Shown here: one piece after another, positions 47,351 to 59,880 of the stretch
How positions within the stretch are numbered: the stretch's first letter is position 1
Layout of the letters: each line of letters starts with the position of its first letter
The notes under the pieces: generated by a model
The model's database searches: none
The model's input: only the letters and a program-made list of their open reading frames with translations
What the model was told of the DNA's origin: nothing
Position numbers and translations under genes: made by a program
Source of the DNA: Alnus glutinosa
Taxonomy: Eukaryota; Streptophyta; Magnoliopsida; Fagales; Betulaceae
Direction of reading: 5' to 3'
Assembly: GCF_958979055.1 (NCBI RefSeq)
Contig: NC_084888.1
Span: forward strand, 33,971,804 to 34,035,803
Length of the DNA: 64,000 nt

Positions 47351-48016
47351 CATCAACCGGTCCTTGTAGGTCATTTCCTCGAAGAATAGGTTGGAATTGT
47401 GACACCCAAGCTAGATAGTTGGGGCCTTCAAGTTTAAAGAGTTGGGAGAGATTTGGCAGTATTGAGAATGTTGATGAGTTTTCTGTTGGTGGATTGGTAG
47501 AAGAAGATGCTTGGGTTGTTGAGTTGGGGTTGGAAGCATTGGAGGTTGCCATTGAATGAGCGTTGGCTTTGGATGTGCTCTGATACCATGTAAAGTAAGA
47601 AGAAACTCTGCTTGGTTGCTTACCAAGTGCAGAGGCAGTATTTCTATTTATAAGGTGCAGGTTATACATTGAGCTCTTTAGCTATGAATAATACAAACGT
47701 ATAAAACTAAGTGTAAATAATAAACAAACAATTAACTAGATCCTATGCTGAGTACATTGGATGAAGATAGGGATATGCAGAGAACATATGGCCTGGAATC
47801 TTGGACTGTAGGCGGCTTCTAGCTGCAATAGCAGACTGATTAGGAGGCTGCTGTCTTCCAAGGTGACTTCTGTATATGGCATACTGTGCATATGGCTGCT
47901 GATACAGGAGAAAGTTGGAGGATTGTTGAGCCGGTTTTGGCATGCAGTTGGGAGGATCTTCTTGCAGCTGAGTTAGATGTGGATCATCTTTCCCCTGTTG
48001 ATTTTCCTCCTTAACA
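47351..48016 (-). mobile_element. Copia fragment: 5' LTR, primer-binding site and start of gag
   Basis: On the minus strand the LTR runs 48016-47589 (TGTTAAGGAGG ... CTTTACA, 428 bp), followed by TGGTATCAGAGC (47588-47577), a perfect match to the usual copia primer-binding site. Gag starts near 47553 (MATSNASNPNSTTQASSS) and reads FKLEGPNYLAWVSQFQPILR before breaking off at about 47351. The rest of the element and its other flank are deleted. It differs from the 28443-33733 element in both LTR and gag sequence. Confidence 0.85.
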
Positions 48017-48689
48017 CTATTGTCTTTTGTTTTAATCTTTCTCGGTGTGGAGAAAATTTATGATTGGATTTTGGATATGTCCTGTTTTGTGAAAGTTTCT
48101 TAATGGCATGGGTTTCAGTTATTAGAATTCTTAGAAGTTGGGAGATTGGAAATGACCATAATTGTTCAGCATTTGCTGCGTGCTTTCGGCCTTGATGTTG
48201 TTTTGTCAATTATGTTATCAAGCTTGGGCAAACGGTGAGAAAAGAGCTCAATGAAATTTTCGGAAAAGAAATGCATGCTTTCTTGAAAAGCAACTTCCGT
48301 ATATACCTTTTACTTTTTATATATAATTTAATTATTGAAGTTTATCATCTTCTTTCATACTCGTAATTAATTTGATTGCAATCAAACTATGATAATAAAG
48401 TAATTATTTTGTTAAAAAAAAAAAAAAAATACAAGAGTGAATTTTGTATGTACAGAAATTTCTATTGCAGGAAATTTTTTTAATTAATACGGTGTGTATA
48501 AAGTGTTACGTGTTTCTTAATATGTGAAGAATATATATTTTTTTAATATCATTCTCACGTGCTTTTTTAATAATATTAAAACAAAAACACGTTTTTCATA
48601 TTTCAAAATATACGTGATATTTACGTAGTCTAATTTGAAAGAATGCTTACAACTTTATGGGAAATTTGTATCTCCGTATAGCCTGAAGA

Positions 48690-48705
48690 CTATAAAAAGG
48701 GTAAC
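48690..48705 (+). promoter_or_regulatory. Shared DUF674 core promoter, copy 8
   Basis: CTATAAAAAGGGTAAC, 70 bp before the ATG at 48760. Confidence 0.65.
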
Positions 48706-48759
48706 AGCAATAGAGGGCACTGACTGGATTGGATCCTCTTTAGCATTGTCATACCTAAA

Positions 48760-50528
48760 ATGGCAGCAACCAAGGTAAGCTTGAAACTTTTGATAGACAC
48801 AAAGAGCCAACGGGTGCTCTTTGCTGAAGCAGACAAGAAATATGTTGATTTCCTCTTTAGTATTTTCACCCTGCCGGTCGGAACTGTCACTAAGCTCTTA
48901 CAGAAGCAAAACATGTCAGGCTGCTTGCATAGCTTGTACGAGAGCATAGAGAATCTGAGTGATATTTACATTCAGCCAGACCAAGACAGAGTTTCTGCTA
49001 AATCCAAAAGTAGCCATTGCTGGTGCTGAAGTCCCTCTCCTCTTGCCAAGCGTTGAGCAGTCAAATCCATCCAGGAAATTTTATAGGTGTAGAGGCAACC
49101 ACGGCTACGTGTCTCATGACCAGAGATCAATTTGTCCTGCGTGCAGGAGTTTAATGACTAGCGAGGTAAGTTACGTAGATCCACCAAGCGATATCAAGGC
49201 ATCCTCTTCGGCTCTTCTGCTGAGGGAGGTTATGTGAAAGGGGTTATTACTTACATGGTGATGGATGATCTGGACGTGAAGCCCATGTCCACCATCTCTG
49301 CTATCACTTTGCTTGGCAAATTTAATGTCAGGGACGTAGGGGCTGTTGAGGAGAAGGTGGTCGATTTCGGCATGGATGAGGTATATATAGCATTCTCCCT
49401 CTTCTTTCTGTGCATTGTCAAGTTAATGCTTCGTTTATTTGGTTTTGTTTGGGTTGGTAATTTCTGTTTGGCGAACATTGAACAATAAACTCGTTTTGTA
49501 AAGGGTAGTTCTGGTTTTACAAGTTTGGAAACATGAAATAACTGGTCTTCTTTGGAAGCAATTTGTGGGAATTTAATAGCAGATATCACCTAAAAACATA
49601 AGCTTAGGGTATTGCTCATTCATTTGGAACTCGATCAGTTATTTCAGCACAAATAAAAAAAAAAAAAAATCAGTAGTAGAAATACGATAGGACCCCCCCT
49701 GATATTCTTCTATAATCATAATAATTGTATTTGAGTGTAATCCCTCTCTATTTTTAGGAATTATTTGGTAATAATTTTTTTTCCTAGAATAAGTTGAAAT
49801 CCTCTTCAAAAGAGGATATAAATGACGACATATGGCAAATCATCACTAAAAACATTAACTGTGTGCAATATATAATTGAAGGTGGATTTCCTCGAAGTGG
49901 TCAATTGCAAATTTGATTCTAGCAAATTAAATATGGGAATGACTGGAATTGGGAAATAGCCAACCCATCATCCCAAGTCCATGGCCCTCCAGCATCCATG
50001 TTTCATGCACGTTTGCTGCCCACCTACTCATCAATAGCTTATTAATTTTAGTGGAACATTTGGGTATCACCTTTCTCTTCGTTTTTCCCAGTCATATAAA
50101 ATCTATGTTTATTATGAAGCGGCAAACATGTCTAAGAAAACAGAAAAGGATCAGGCAAAAGAAAAAGAAAAAATGCTGTGTAGAACAAGTTCTGCACTTC
50201 TAAAAGCAGTTGAAATCGACTCCTAGCCTGAATTATAATTGGGCTATTAGAATGAAGGTTTAGTCACGGGATGATTTTGAAGTTCCTTTTTCTGGTCTGC
50301 GCGCATTTTCTCTTTTCTTCTATATGTTTGTACTTTCTGTAGTAGGTGTTTGAATAAAATGTTTGTTCATAAAAAATGGGAAATACTGGGATATATATTA
50401 CACATGATGACTATTTTGTTCCTTTCTGTTGTTAGGGTGTGAGATCGCTCGTGGCTTCTTTGCAATCGAAGACTGTTCTGACTGATGTCTTCCTGCCAAA
50501 GGATCGGAACCATACTGCATATTACTAG
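48760..50528 (+). pseudogene. DUF674-family gene, copy 8, two frameshifts in exon 1
   Basis: Exon 1 is 48760-49380: MAATKVSLKLLIDTKSQRVL, YVDFLFSIFTLPVGTVTKLL, then a 2-bp loss near 48990 (GACCAAGACAGAGTTTCTG against GACCAAGACAAAGACTTTC in others) shifts the frame. The shifted frame keeps family sequence (VAIAGAEVPLLLPSVEQSNP, ICPACR) to about 49210. A second indel near the serine stretch (TCTTCGGCTCTTCTGCTGAG) returns to the first frame for KGVITYMVMDDLDVKP and VVDFGMDEV. Exon 2 is 50436-50528, encoding GVRSLVASLQSKTVLTDVFL and ending TAG. As read, translation would run about 13 residues out of frame of the family and stop. It could be a young pseudogene or contain sequencing errors. Confidence 0.75.
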
Positions 50529-50738
50529 TAATTCCAGCAGATGTTGAATGAAGGCAGTGTTGCTGCTTATTGCTCTTTTAATTTCAAGGCGCAAGAACTC
50601 TGGGATATTTGATCCAAAAAAGTATATTTGAGAGTGGTATTTTTGGTGTTTTAGTCGCAACCATATATGTTTCTCGATCATGTTCTGTTTCAAGACCTTC
50701 TTTGACGTTCTATGTTAATCAAACATTATCTGGTGTGG

Positions 50739-50788
<50 letters not shown>

Positions 50789-51772
50789 TTTTTATTTGTT
50801 TGTTTGTGAAGCAGCAAATGCTTTATCAAATTAATAAGTTAATTATAACCTGCTATTGCCGAGGATAATCCCGAGTTTAGATGACCTATACAACTCAGGT
50901 ACAATTTGGTTGGATTGAAACTAACCCGATCATACAGTTGCCATGCATGCTCGTGGCTTTCCAACTCATGTTACGTCACTATATAGAATAGGTCATCGCG
51001 AAAGTCGAATTAAGAAATGGAAAATGTTAGATTTACAATACTAATACAACAATTGTACAACAATCCTTCACAAATAGCCAATCCTTCCTGAGTGTTTAAC
51101 TATTGGATGCTCAAGTTGTAAGTAAGGGCCATGTGATTATTCTAGAATCTAGCCCACCAGAACATATGGAAATTCAGCCTCAGAAAGAAGAGTAATGTTG
51201 CTATTTATACAAATTTCGCACTGGTTGTGACGCAGCATGTTATAGGTAGTTTCTCATGTCAATCACTTTAATTTTTTAATTTTTTAATTTTTTTTTAAAA
51301 AGCCACTTAAAATACAACATGTTGGCAAAGAAAAACTCTAAAGAGTAACAGGAAAGAAGTTACAGTAGAAAAATTTAAGCCCAACCCAACTATGAAATTG
51401 TTGGGCCATTAGGTATTTAAAGACACTTCTAACGAAGAGAGACCCTTCGGGACCCTAATAAAGTTGAAGGACTACCTAGAAATCTGTCCCCTTTTATATA
51501 TTTTTTTTCTCTAGTCTGTTTTGCAAGTTGGAAAATATATACAATTGTTTAAAAAAAAAAAAAGAAGAAGAAAAAAAGATGTCCGGAATTTAATTCTAAT
51601 TAATCTCTTGAGCATATGCAGTCCCTCTATCACAAATGTGTAAGATGATAATATGAAAAGAGTATAGCTCAAAAATATAAAAAAGTTGATTATTAGTAAC
51701 TTTTCAAATAAATTACAGGGATAACTGAAAAACAAAATAGAAAAAGTGGATAAAGCTTGTCAAAGAAGTGTC
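50529..51772. other. 3' flank of DUF674-8, direct duplicate of 12033-13176
   Basis: No gene is seen. Differences from the left copy include an expanded (AT)n at 50741-50787 and an insertion of about 50 bp near 51019-51070. Confidence 0.65.
50741..50787. repeat. (AT)n microsatellite
   Basis: About 23 AT units; the direct duplicate at 12245-12260 has about 8. Confidence 0.92.
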
Positions 51773-53690
51773 CTAAAAAGAATTTTTGTAAAACCTAAAG
51801 TAAACCATTGGTCGGTGTTCTACTCCGTCTCATCTTCTTCTTCGTGTTTTTTTTTTTTTTCCTTTTGAATCACGAAATGCTTTTTATGGGTCCCAAAAAT
51901 TTTCTTTTCGTTTCTTGGCAACCAAGCTATGTATTGGGCTATTGTCTTTTGTTTTAATCTTTATGATGAAGGGAGATTCGAGTCAAATGATACTAAGCTG
52001 TCAGATTGTACGTTGATGGCGTTGAATTACTTGGAGTGGGCAGATTAGTGCAAGATTGGCAAGAAATCGTGATCTAGCCTAATTTAGACAATTTTCGAAT
52101 GCGCAACAATATTTTGGCCATAACTTTGGCTACGAGTGTCCGATTCCCACATATGACCCCAATTTGGAAAGCTCCCTTCAGCATGCACACTCGGTGTGCT
52201 TCGTTTCGAGCCTAAAATCTACTGTTTTCCTTTCAAAAAACCTAATTTTAGGTAATAAAAAATTTTCCATTTATTGTAACTTTTCATTTATTGTTTAAGA
52301 GGTGATTCTGAGCCCGATTTGGGCCAGATTTTTGGTAGCCTACTTATTTTATTCTGTATTTCGTTTTATTAGGGTTATTAGGATTTTTCTATTTTTCGTA
52401 AAACCCTACTAAATGTCGAATTTTTAGCTATATTAGCCTGGCTTGTGGGAGTTTTCCGGCACCATTAATTATTGATATTTTCATTGAAATTCAGAGATTG
52501 TCTCTATGTTTGGGATAATTTTCTTTGTTATCTTCCTTGCAAACTGCCTATTGAATAGCCTGCAAAATAGTCACTATTCTGTCCGGCTTCACTTTCTCCG
52601 TGTGGAGAAAATTTATGATTGGATTTTGGATATGTCCTGTTTTGTAAAAGTTTCTTAATGGCCGGGTTTCAGCTATTAGAAATCTTAGAAGTTGGGAGAT
52701 TGGAAATGGCCATAATTTTTTAGAGGAACACTAGACATTTAAACGTATTTTTATAGAATTTGGTTTCAACTTGATATATCACAATTCTAAGAGATCTATC
52801 ATTTTGAAAATTATGTCACAATCTTATAGGATTGTGACATATCAAGTTAGAATCAAATTCTAGAAAAACGTGTAAAAGAGCTCAACGAAATTTTCGGAAA
52901 AGAAAGGCATATATGCTTGCTTGAAGAGCAACTTCCGTATATATACTTTTACTTTTTACTTTTTATATATAATTTAATTATTTAAGTTTATCATCTTCTT
53001 TCAAACTCGTAATTAATTTGATTGCAATCAAAATATGATAACAATTAAAGTCATTATTTTGTTTTAAAAAAACTACATTCAAGTAATTTCTAAAGAAAAT
53101 TCATCAAACCGAATCTCACCTTCATTATGCACCTCTTCAAAATTATAATATGCAAAATTTCATACGTATTGTCCATGGTGAGAATCAAATCACATAGTCA
53201 TGATCATATTTCATGTATTTTGGGAAGAAAATTATGTACTCTGCACTGCGCTTTAAGATATACACCATTTTCATTAATTTGTGGCCAAAATTGGAAAGGG
53301 ATTTTCCATTGAGAAAATCAACAGTCCCTTGCAGCAAAATGTTGATTTGACTGTTCTAAGTCCCCAAGGTTCGAATCGTGAATGCATTCTGCAAAGGCAA
53401 AGGGTAGCGGGCAAAAGAAGTCCGATCCCTTAATTACAAGAGTGAATTTTCCGTATGTAGAGAAATTTCTATTTCAGGAAATTCTTTTAATTCAGTGTCT
53501 ATAAAGTGTTACGTGCTTCTTAATATGTGAAAAATATATATAGTTTTTAATATTATTCTCCCGTACTATTTCTAATAGCATTCGAAAAAAAAAAAAAATG
53601 TTTTTCATATTTCAAAATACACGTGATATTTACAGAGTCGAATTTCAAAGAATTCTTACAACTTTATAGGAAATTGTATCTCCGTATGGC
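51773..53690. other. Upstream region of DUF674-9, inverted duplicate of 21000-23033
   Basis: No gene is seen. The sequence runs uninterrupted across the point that is a breakpoint in the left copy (51773-51800), so this arm is the likely unrearranged arrangement. It contains the truncated MITE at 52723-52868. Confidence 0.65.
52723..52868. mobile_element. Truncated Mutator-like MITE (partner of 21898-22068)
   Basis: It starts GAGGAACACTAGACATTTAA and retains both AACTTGATAT arms, but the right terminal repeat and about 120 bp of the adjoining flank seen near 4910-5000 are missing. Confidence 0.6.
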
Positions 53691-53700
53691 CTGAAGAGTA

Positions 53701-53716
53701 CTATAAAAAGGGTAAC
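53701..53716 (+). promoter_or_regulatory. Shared DUF674 core promoter, copy 9
   Basis: CTATAAAAAGGGTAAC, 70 bp before the ATG at 53771. Confidence 0.65.
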
Positions 53717-53770
53717 AGTAGTAGAGGGCACTAACTGGACTGGATCCTCTTTAGCATTGTCATACCTAAA

Positions 53771-54947
53771 ATGGCAGCAACCAAGGTAAGCTTGAAGCTT
53801 TTGATAGACAAAAAGAGCCAGCGTGTGCTCTTTGCTGAAGCAGACAAGAAATTTGTTGATTTCCTCTTTAGCATTTCCACTCTGCCGGTCGGAACTGTCA
53901 CTAAGCTCTTACAGAAGCAAAACACGTTAGGCTGCTTGTCTAGCTTGTACGAGAGCATAGAGAATCTGAGTGATATATATTACATTCAGCCAGACCAAGA
54001 CAAACAGTTTCTGCTAAATCCAAAAGTGGCCATTTCTGGTGCTGAAATCCCTCTCCTCTTGCCAAGCGTTGTGCAGTCAAGTTCATCCAGGAAATTTTAT
54101 AGGTGTAAAGGCAACCACGCGTTCGGCCACGTGTCTCATGACCAGAGATCAATTTGTCCTGCGTGCAAGAGTTCAATGACCAGCGAGGTAAGTTACGTTG
54201 ACCCACCAAGCGATATCAAGGCATCGACCTCCTCTATTAATGAGGGAGGTTACGTGAAAGGGGTGATTACTTACATGGTAATGGATGATCTGGACGTGAA
54301 GCCCATGTCCACCATCTCTGCTATCACTTTACTTGGCAAATTTGATGTCAGGGACGTAGGGGCTGTTGTGGAGAAGGTGGTCGATTTCGGCATGGATGAG
54401 GTATAGCAGTCATCCCTTTCTTTCTGTTCATTAAAACTACATTTCATATTCTCCATTTACTTCCTGTTAAAGAATGCCTCATTTGCTGTCAGTTATTTTT
54501 TCTTTTTGGTTCACATTGAACAATAAACTACTCGTTTTGTTAAGGGTACGTAGTTGTGGTTTTACAAGTATGGAAACATGAAATACTGGTCTTTTTTGGA
54601 AGCAGTTCGTGGGAATGTAATAGCATATATCACCTAAATAGATGGGCATGCATAGGATATTGCTCATTCATTTGGAGCTCAAGTTTTTTTACTTTTCTTG
54701 TATATGTTTGTACTTTCTGTAGTAGGTGTTTGAATAAAGTGTTTGTTCAAAAACCAAAAAAGGAAGAGGAAAATAGTGGGATATGGCAGCGTCAGTGTGA
54801 TTATTACAAATGATGACTATTTTGTTCCTTTATCTGGTTTGTTGTTAGGCTGTGAGATTGCTCGTGGCTTCTTTCAAATCGAAGACTGTTCTAACTGATG
54901 TCTTCCTTCGGAAGGATGTGAACCATACTGTCAAGGACTGTACGTAA
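53771..54947 (+). CDS. DUF674-family protein, copy 9 (two exons, apparently intact)
   Basis: Exon 1 is 53771-54400 (210 codons), the intron starts GTATAGCAG and ends TTGTTAG, and exon 2 is 54849-54947 (32 codons plus TAA), about 242 aa. Order of segments: MAATKVSLKLLIDKKSQRVL, FVDFLFSISTLPVGTVTKLL, SLYESIENLSDIYYIQPDQD, YRCKGNHAFGHVSHDQRSIC followed by PACK, a serine-rich linker, GGYVKGVITYMVMDDLDVKP, VVDFGMDEV. The tail reads AVRLLVASFKSKTVLTDVFL. It partners copy 4 in the inverted arm and matches the family consensus better than copy 4 does, so it is the best candidate for a functional member of this subgroup. DUF674, function unknown. The cysteines (YRC..CPAC) suggest a small metal-binding loop, which is inference. 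Confidence 0.88.
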
Positions 54948-57900
54948 GTGAATGGAGGCACTGTTGCTTGTTATTGGTCTTTTAATTTCAAAGTGCAACA
55001 ACTCTGTGGAAAGTATCTGTGAGATTGGTATTCAAGTGTTTTAGTTCGCAAACATGTTTCTCATGTTCTGTTTCAAGACCTTCTTGTGCGTTATATGTTA
55101 ATCAAATCTGTTGTGGTAATATGCTTTTTATTTGTTTGTGATGCAGGACATGCTTTATCAAATTAATTAGTAAACTCACTCTAAAATAGAGTGAGTCGCC
55201 GTAGACGTGAAATTGATAAATAACCAATCGGTTTCAGTATAAGAAGCCTAAAAGAGAGAGCAGAAAAATTTGGGCGCAGCCCAACTATGTGACTGTTGGG
55301 GCCATTAGGCATTCTGATGCAGAAAATAAAGAGTTGTGTCGTGGTGTGTCACCTGTTAATGTGCAGTCTACTATTTCTACTACCAACAACAACATGCTCT
55401 GTTATCAAAGGTTTGGATTAGTTCAGCGCGCAAATCATCAAGGATTACATTTCTGATGGCAAGATGAATACCTTTGAAGAATGAAGACAAATGGAGTATA
55501 TTGTTATCAAGTGTCTTTTATCTCCTTATCTTTTAGTTGTTTTATTAACTTGTTGTTCAGTTCTAGTTCAAGTCCAACTCTGTTTTAAAGTTCAACTCTG
55601 TCAGAGTTCAAATTGCAACGTTGTTTTATGTTATCTAATAAATTCTCAGCCTTATATAAGGGGATGTAACGTAATGATTAACAATTAATTAGGAGTTATA
55701 TTTTTCTGAACTATTTGCTTGAGTAAGATACTCTTTTCTTTCTTTGTGAGACGCCTTAACTCTTTGCGTACCAATTCTTCCTGTGACGCGTCCATTCAAA
55801 TACACCTGTGGCGAGCAAAGACCCCTCCAGATGCTATGAAGTTGAAGGACTACCCGGAAATCTGCCTTTGTTTTTATTTATTTATTTATCTTCTTTTTTT
55901 TCTTTTTATTTTTATTATTATCAAAAATCTGTTTTCAATAAACACAAAAATAAAAAAAAGGTGTCCAGAATTTCATTCTAATTGATCCCTTGAGAATATG
56001 CAGTCCCTCTATCACGTATGTATAAGATAATCTGAAAAGATCGATTATAGCTCCAAAATATAAATTAGACTCCAAACAACACCTAAAATGAGCGTTGAAT
56101 AGGTGTGTGCCAATATAATACGGACTTTAAAATTTAGCAACCACACAAATTTAACATTCACCAAATATAATAAAAAAATAAAAAATAACATAGAATTTGG
56201 TGACGAAGTGAAAGTTCTTTGAACAGGGTAGCCAACTTAAAAATTAATTCACTTTTAAGTTGACACTCTCTTGTATATATAAAACAAGTGACCCACTTGA
56301 CTTTTACTGCAGTAGTCTCTTTATAACCTCTGAACAATTCTTCTGTTTTATTTCCTTCATCGGAACTCTGATAAGGTTCAAAGGTTGACGAATACTTTGC
56401 ATGGTTTACAAAGAACAAACTCTAAAAGAGATAAAGCATGACAGCTCTAATTAAGAACTAAAATTCTCTCTTAGTACATAGGATTCTAGGCTTAGAAATA
56501 CTTAAAAAAAAATTGTGCCTAAGAAGTCTCTTAAATAGACTTTAGAAACCTAATCACAGTCAAATTTGGAAAACAATTTTCTTCTGAAAAATAAGGCGGC
56601 GTACGAGATTCCAAACGAGCGATTCTGTGGCTCTTCTAAAGACATGCTCATACGTACGCTCTGCAGACGAGACAATCTATAACTTTGAAAGTTAGCTCGT
56701 TCGGATGAGTTGCGGACGAGCTAGATTGCAGACGAGGCAATCTGTCATTCATCAAAACACTTAGTTCAAAACCACAATTACACCAAGCAAATTCCAGAGG
56801 ACAAAATACAAACAAAATAATTTTGATCATCGAATTAAGCTAATAAAAAACTAAGGAAGTTCCAGAGACACTTTTTCAGTGCTACTCTTTAGTGACTAAA
56901 GACCAGAGAAGATAATAGAACTTCTACTCTTGTTTACTTCCGCTTAGACTTCTTCTTCTACTTGATCATGTGGGACTATTCCTTGGCTACCCATATTAAC
57001 TAGGACTTTAGCTACTGCATTATGGTCCTCTTCTACTTCAGTATCTTGGCTTCTCATTTCTTGACTGCGCGCTTGGACTTATGTCTAACGTCTACATGGA
57101 ACTCCATCACAAGCTATGTATTAGGGTTTTCTAAATCTATTGTGTTAAAGTCTATACAATAGGAGCTTGCGAATAGTGAGAAAAGAGCTCAATGTATTTT
57201 GGGTTGGTTTTTATTTTTTAATTGAAAAAGTGTTTTAATGTAATCTAAAGGTGAAAATTATTGTTAAAGTATTGATTAAATGATTAAATTTACCTCTTCC
57301 TAGCTGCTTAAGCTTTTGAGATAAGTAGTAATTTAGCATGGTATCAGAGTAAAGGTCCTGAGTTCGAACCTATCTCCTTCATTTACCTTTCATTTCAATT
57401 AAATATTCTATGTGTTGGGCCTCACCTCTTAAAAATGGAGTTTGAGCCAACACTCAAGCTTAAGCTTTTATGATAAGTGGTGATTTAACAATTATTTTTG
57501 TGTTTTAAAGAATGTTTTAGTTTTGAGAACATAAAATAAAATAGGGAAAACTTCACTTACCACCACTGATTTTTCATCATTTTTGCAATCATACCCTTAA
57601 ACTTTAGAAAGTGTTAATTTAATTTTTTTTTTCAATTTTTTCTTTTCTTTTTTTAGGTAAAAGAGAAAAAAAAATTAAGGATTTAAGCGTTGGTCAAGAT
57701 TTAACGAAATTTGCAAAAATACCCGTGCCTGAATTCTTGAAAAAAAAATTATATATTTCTTTTTAAAAAAAAAAAAGAATATAAGTATTTTGAGAATTTT
57801 GATAGGATTTAACGAAAAATTATAATGGATTTGTGAAATTGAAAAAATTTAAATATGAATACACTAAGTTGACATTATTTAAAATTTAAAAGTATAATTA

Positions 57901-58494
57901 TAAAAATTAAAAAAAAAATGATAAGCGAAAAATTTCCAATAAAATATAGAAGAAACTATTTTAACAAACAGAGAACATTTGAACAAGTTTTGGGAGAGAG
58001 AAATTGCTTTCCTCAGCTGAATCATAGCTTGAGGTATTCATGACCGACCAAAGTAAAGGCTTGAGAACAGAACTTTATTGGCAACCAACTGCACCAGGTC
58101 AAGGTCAAGCTACTTATTAGGCTTGGGCGACTATTGACAAAACAAAGAATTTTCAACTAAGTAAAAAAATAAAATAAAAAAATAAAAAAGAAAGAAAGGA
58201 AGGAAGGAATAAAGAAAGTAAAAGTAAAAGAACGGATAAAAATAGAATAAAAATAAAAGTAAAAGAACGAATATTAGGCTTCGCGGGCCCACAAAAGTTA
58301 AAAAGAAAAAGAAAAAAGAGAAGAGCTCTTTACTTTGTTGAATTCATTAATTATCTAACAAATATGATAATTAATGAATTCATTACTTTGTTGAAAGACT
58401 ACCATTACCATTTAATAAAAAAAAAAAAAAAAAGAGATTGCATTAAAGTGATTTCGAAAGAAAATCCATATGAATCTTTCTTTCGATCACTATG
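54948..58494. other. Intergenic region of the right arm (inverted duplicate of about 16352-19738)
   Basis: No gene is seen. It includes the probable retroelement segment at about 55950-57150 and pyrimidine/purine simple repeats near 58165-58215. About 250 bp present in the left arm at 17745-18000 is absent near 57165. Confidence 0.6.
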
Positions 58495-59024
58495 TGTTAA
58501 TGTAGTCCCAACTGAAGACGTAACGATTCCAGTTACCAAGGAAAGATGGATGATACCCTGCAAAAAAGACAAGAACACGCCGTGGGTTTTCTCACGGTTC
58601 TCCTCTGACACTCAAATTAGTCTCACACTTATTTTTAGAGAGAGATTTCTTGAGATTAAAAAAGAATCGAGAGAGAGAGGGAGTTCAAATCCTTTTTTTT
58701 ACTTAGTACCTGGGTCTTGTTATTTATAGGTCATTGTAATTATGGCTATGTAAGGTTATTCCAGCTTTTAAGGGACATCACTTCTTCTGGCATGAGCAGT
58801 GTTTAGGTACACTCCCAATAGTGACTGACAAGCTAACTTATTGCTGGTAAGGTGTGGGCTTTCAGTGAATTCCGAATTTCTTAGGGTTCAGTCACCTAAT
58901 CGCATCCCTTAGCCTGCCTTATAATCATTGCTTTCTGTCGGTCAATAATGCACTTGACACTCGGGCTGCTTGGATCTTTCTTGGTCGGTCAATGCCCCTG
59001 TCGGTGAAGGTGGATTTCCTAACA
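58495..59024 (-). mobile_element. Solo LTR (530 bp), inverted partner of 15819-16351
   Basis: On the plus strand it reads TGTTAATGTAG ... GGATTTCCTAACA, flanked by CTATG at 58490-58494 and 59025-59029. The same insertion and target duplication exist in the left arm, so it predates the segmental duplication. Confidence 0.85.
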
Positions 59025-59792
59025 CTATGCATGAGTACCTTCAAGTTGAAGGTTATAAATTTATAATATGCAAAATTTCAAGCGGGTAATACATATATGG
59101 TACGAATCAAATAACATGATCGATGACCATATTTCATGTATGTATTTGGGAATAGAATTATGTACATAGCTTTACACTAATGAGACTTTCATGACCTTAT
59201 AAGTCAATGTCGGTGATTTCATGCATGGGATCATCATGCGTTTCTTTTCTTTTCTTTCATGAGCACTTAGTGGTTGAACAACGTTGATGAAGGAGAGAAA
59301 TTAGAGGTTGAAGAAAGACATTTTTTTTTTAATTTAATTTTTTCTTTTTTAGGTTATATTTTTAAAATTTGTTTTTTAGATTTAAATTTTTAATAAAATA
59401 ACAAAAATATTATTTTAAGTAAAAATGCTGACTTGGCACTAACCGTCTATAATAAATTTGTATGCGTGGTAAACTCAACGATGGATCTATTAGGAATAAT
59501 CGAAAACTCATATGTACATTTAATTTTCAAAATTAAAAAGTAGGAGTGAATTCAAATTGTGTGTTTACTCAGATATTTCTCATACATTTACCAATTTTTT
59601 TAATAGTTCAGATTTTATTTTAAACTTTTTCATTCTCATAAAAATAAATAAATAAATAAATCTGGATGGTTAATCCGAAATGTTTATTTGACTGTTTCAA
59701 GTCCCGAATTGAAGGTTCATGAATCGTTACTGTAAATGCAAAGGGTAGCAAATGAAGGCACTTCCAATAGCGAATTCCATATACCCTAAGCA

Positions 59793-59808
59793 CTATAAAA
59801 AGGGTAAC
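59793..59808 (+). promoter_or_regulatory. Shared DUF674 core promoter, copy 10
   Basis: CTATAAAAAGGGTAAC, 88 bp before the ATG at 59881. It also rules out the upstream in-frame ATG at 59752, which lies before the TATA box. Confidence 0.65.
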
Positions 59809-59880
59809 GGTCAAGCCAATAGAGGGCACTTACAGTCTTACTGGACTGAAACCTCTTTAGCATTGACATACATACCTAAA

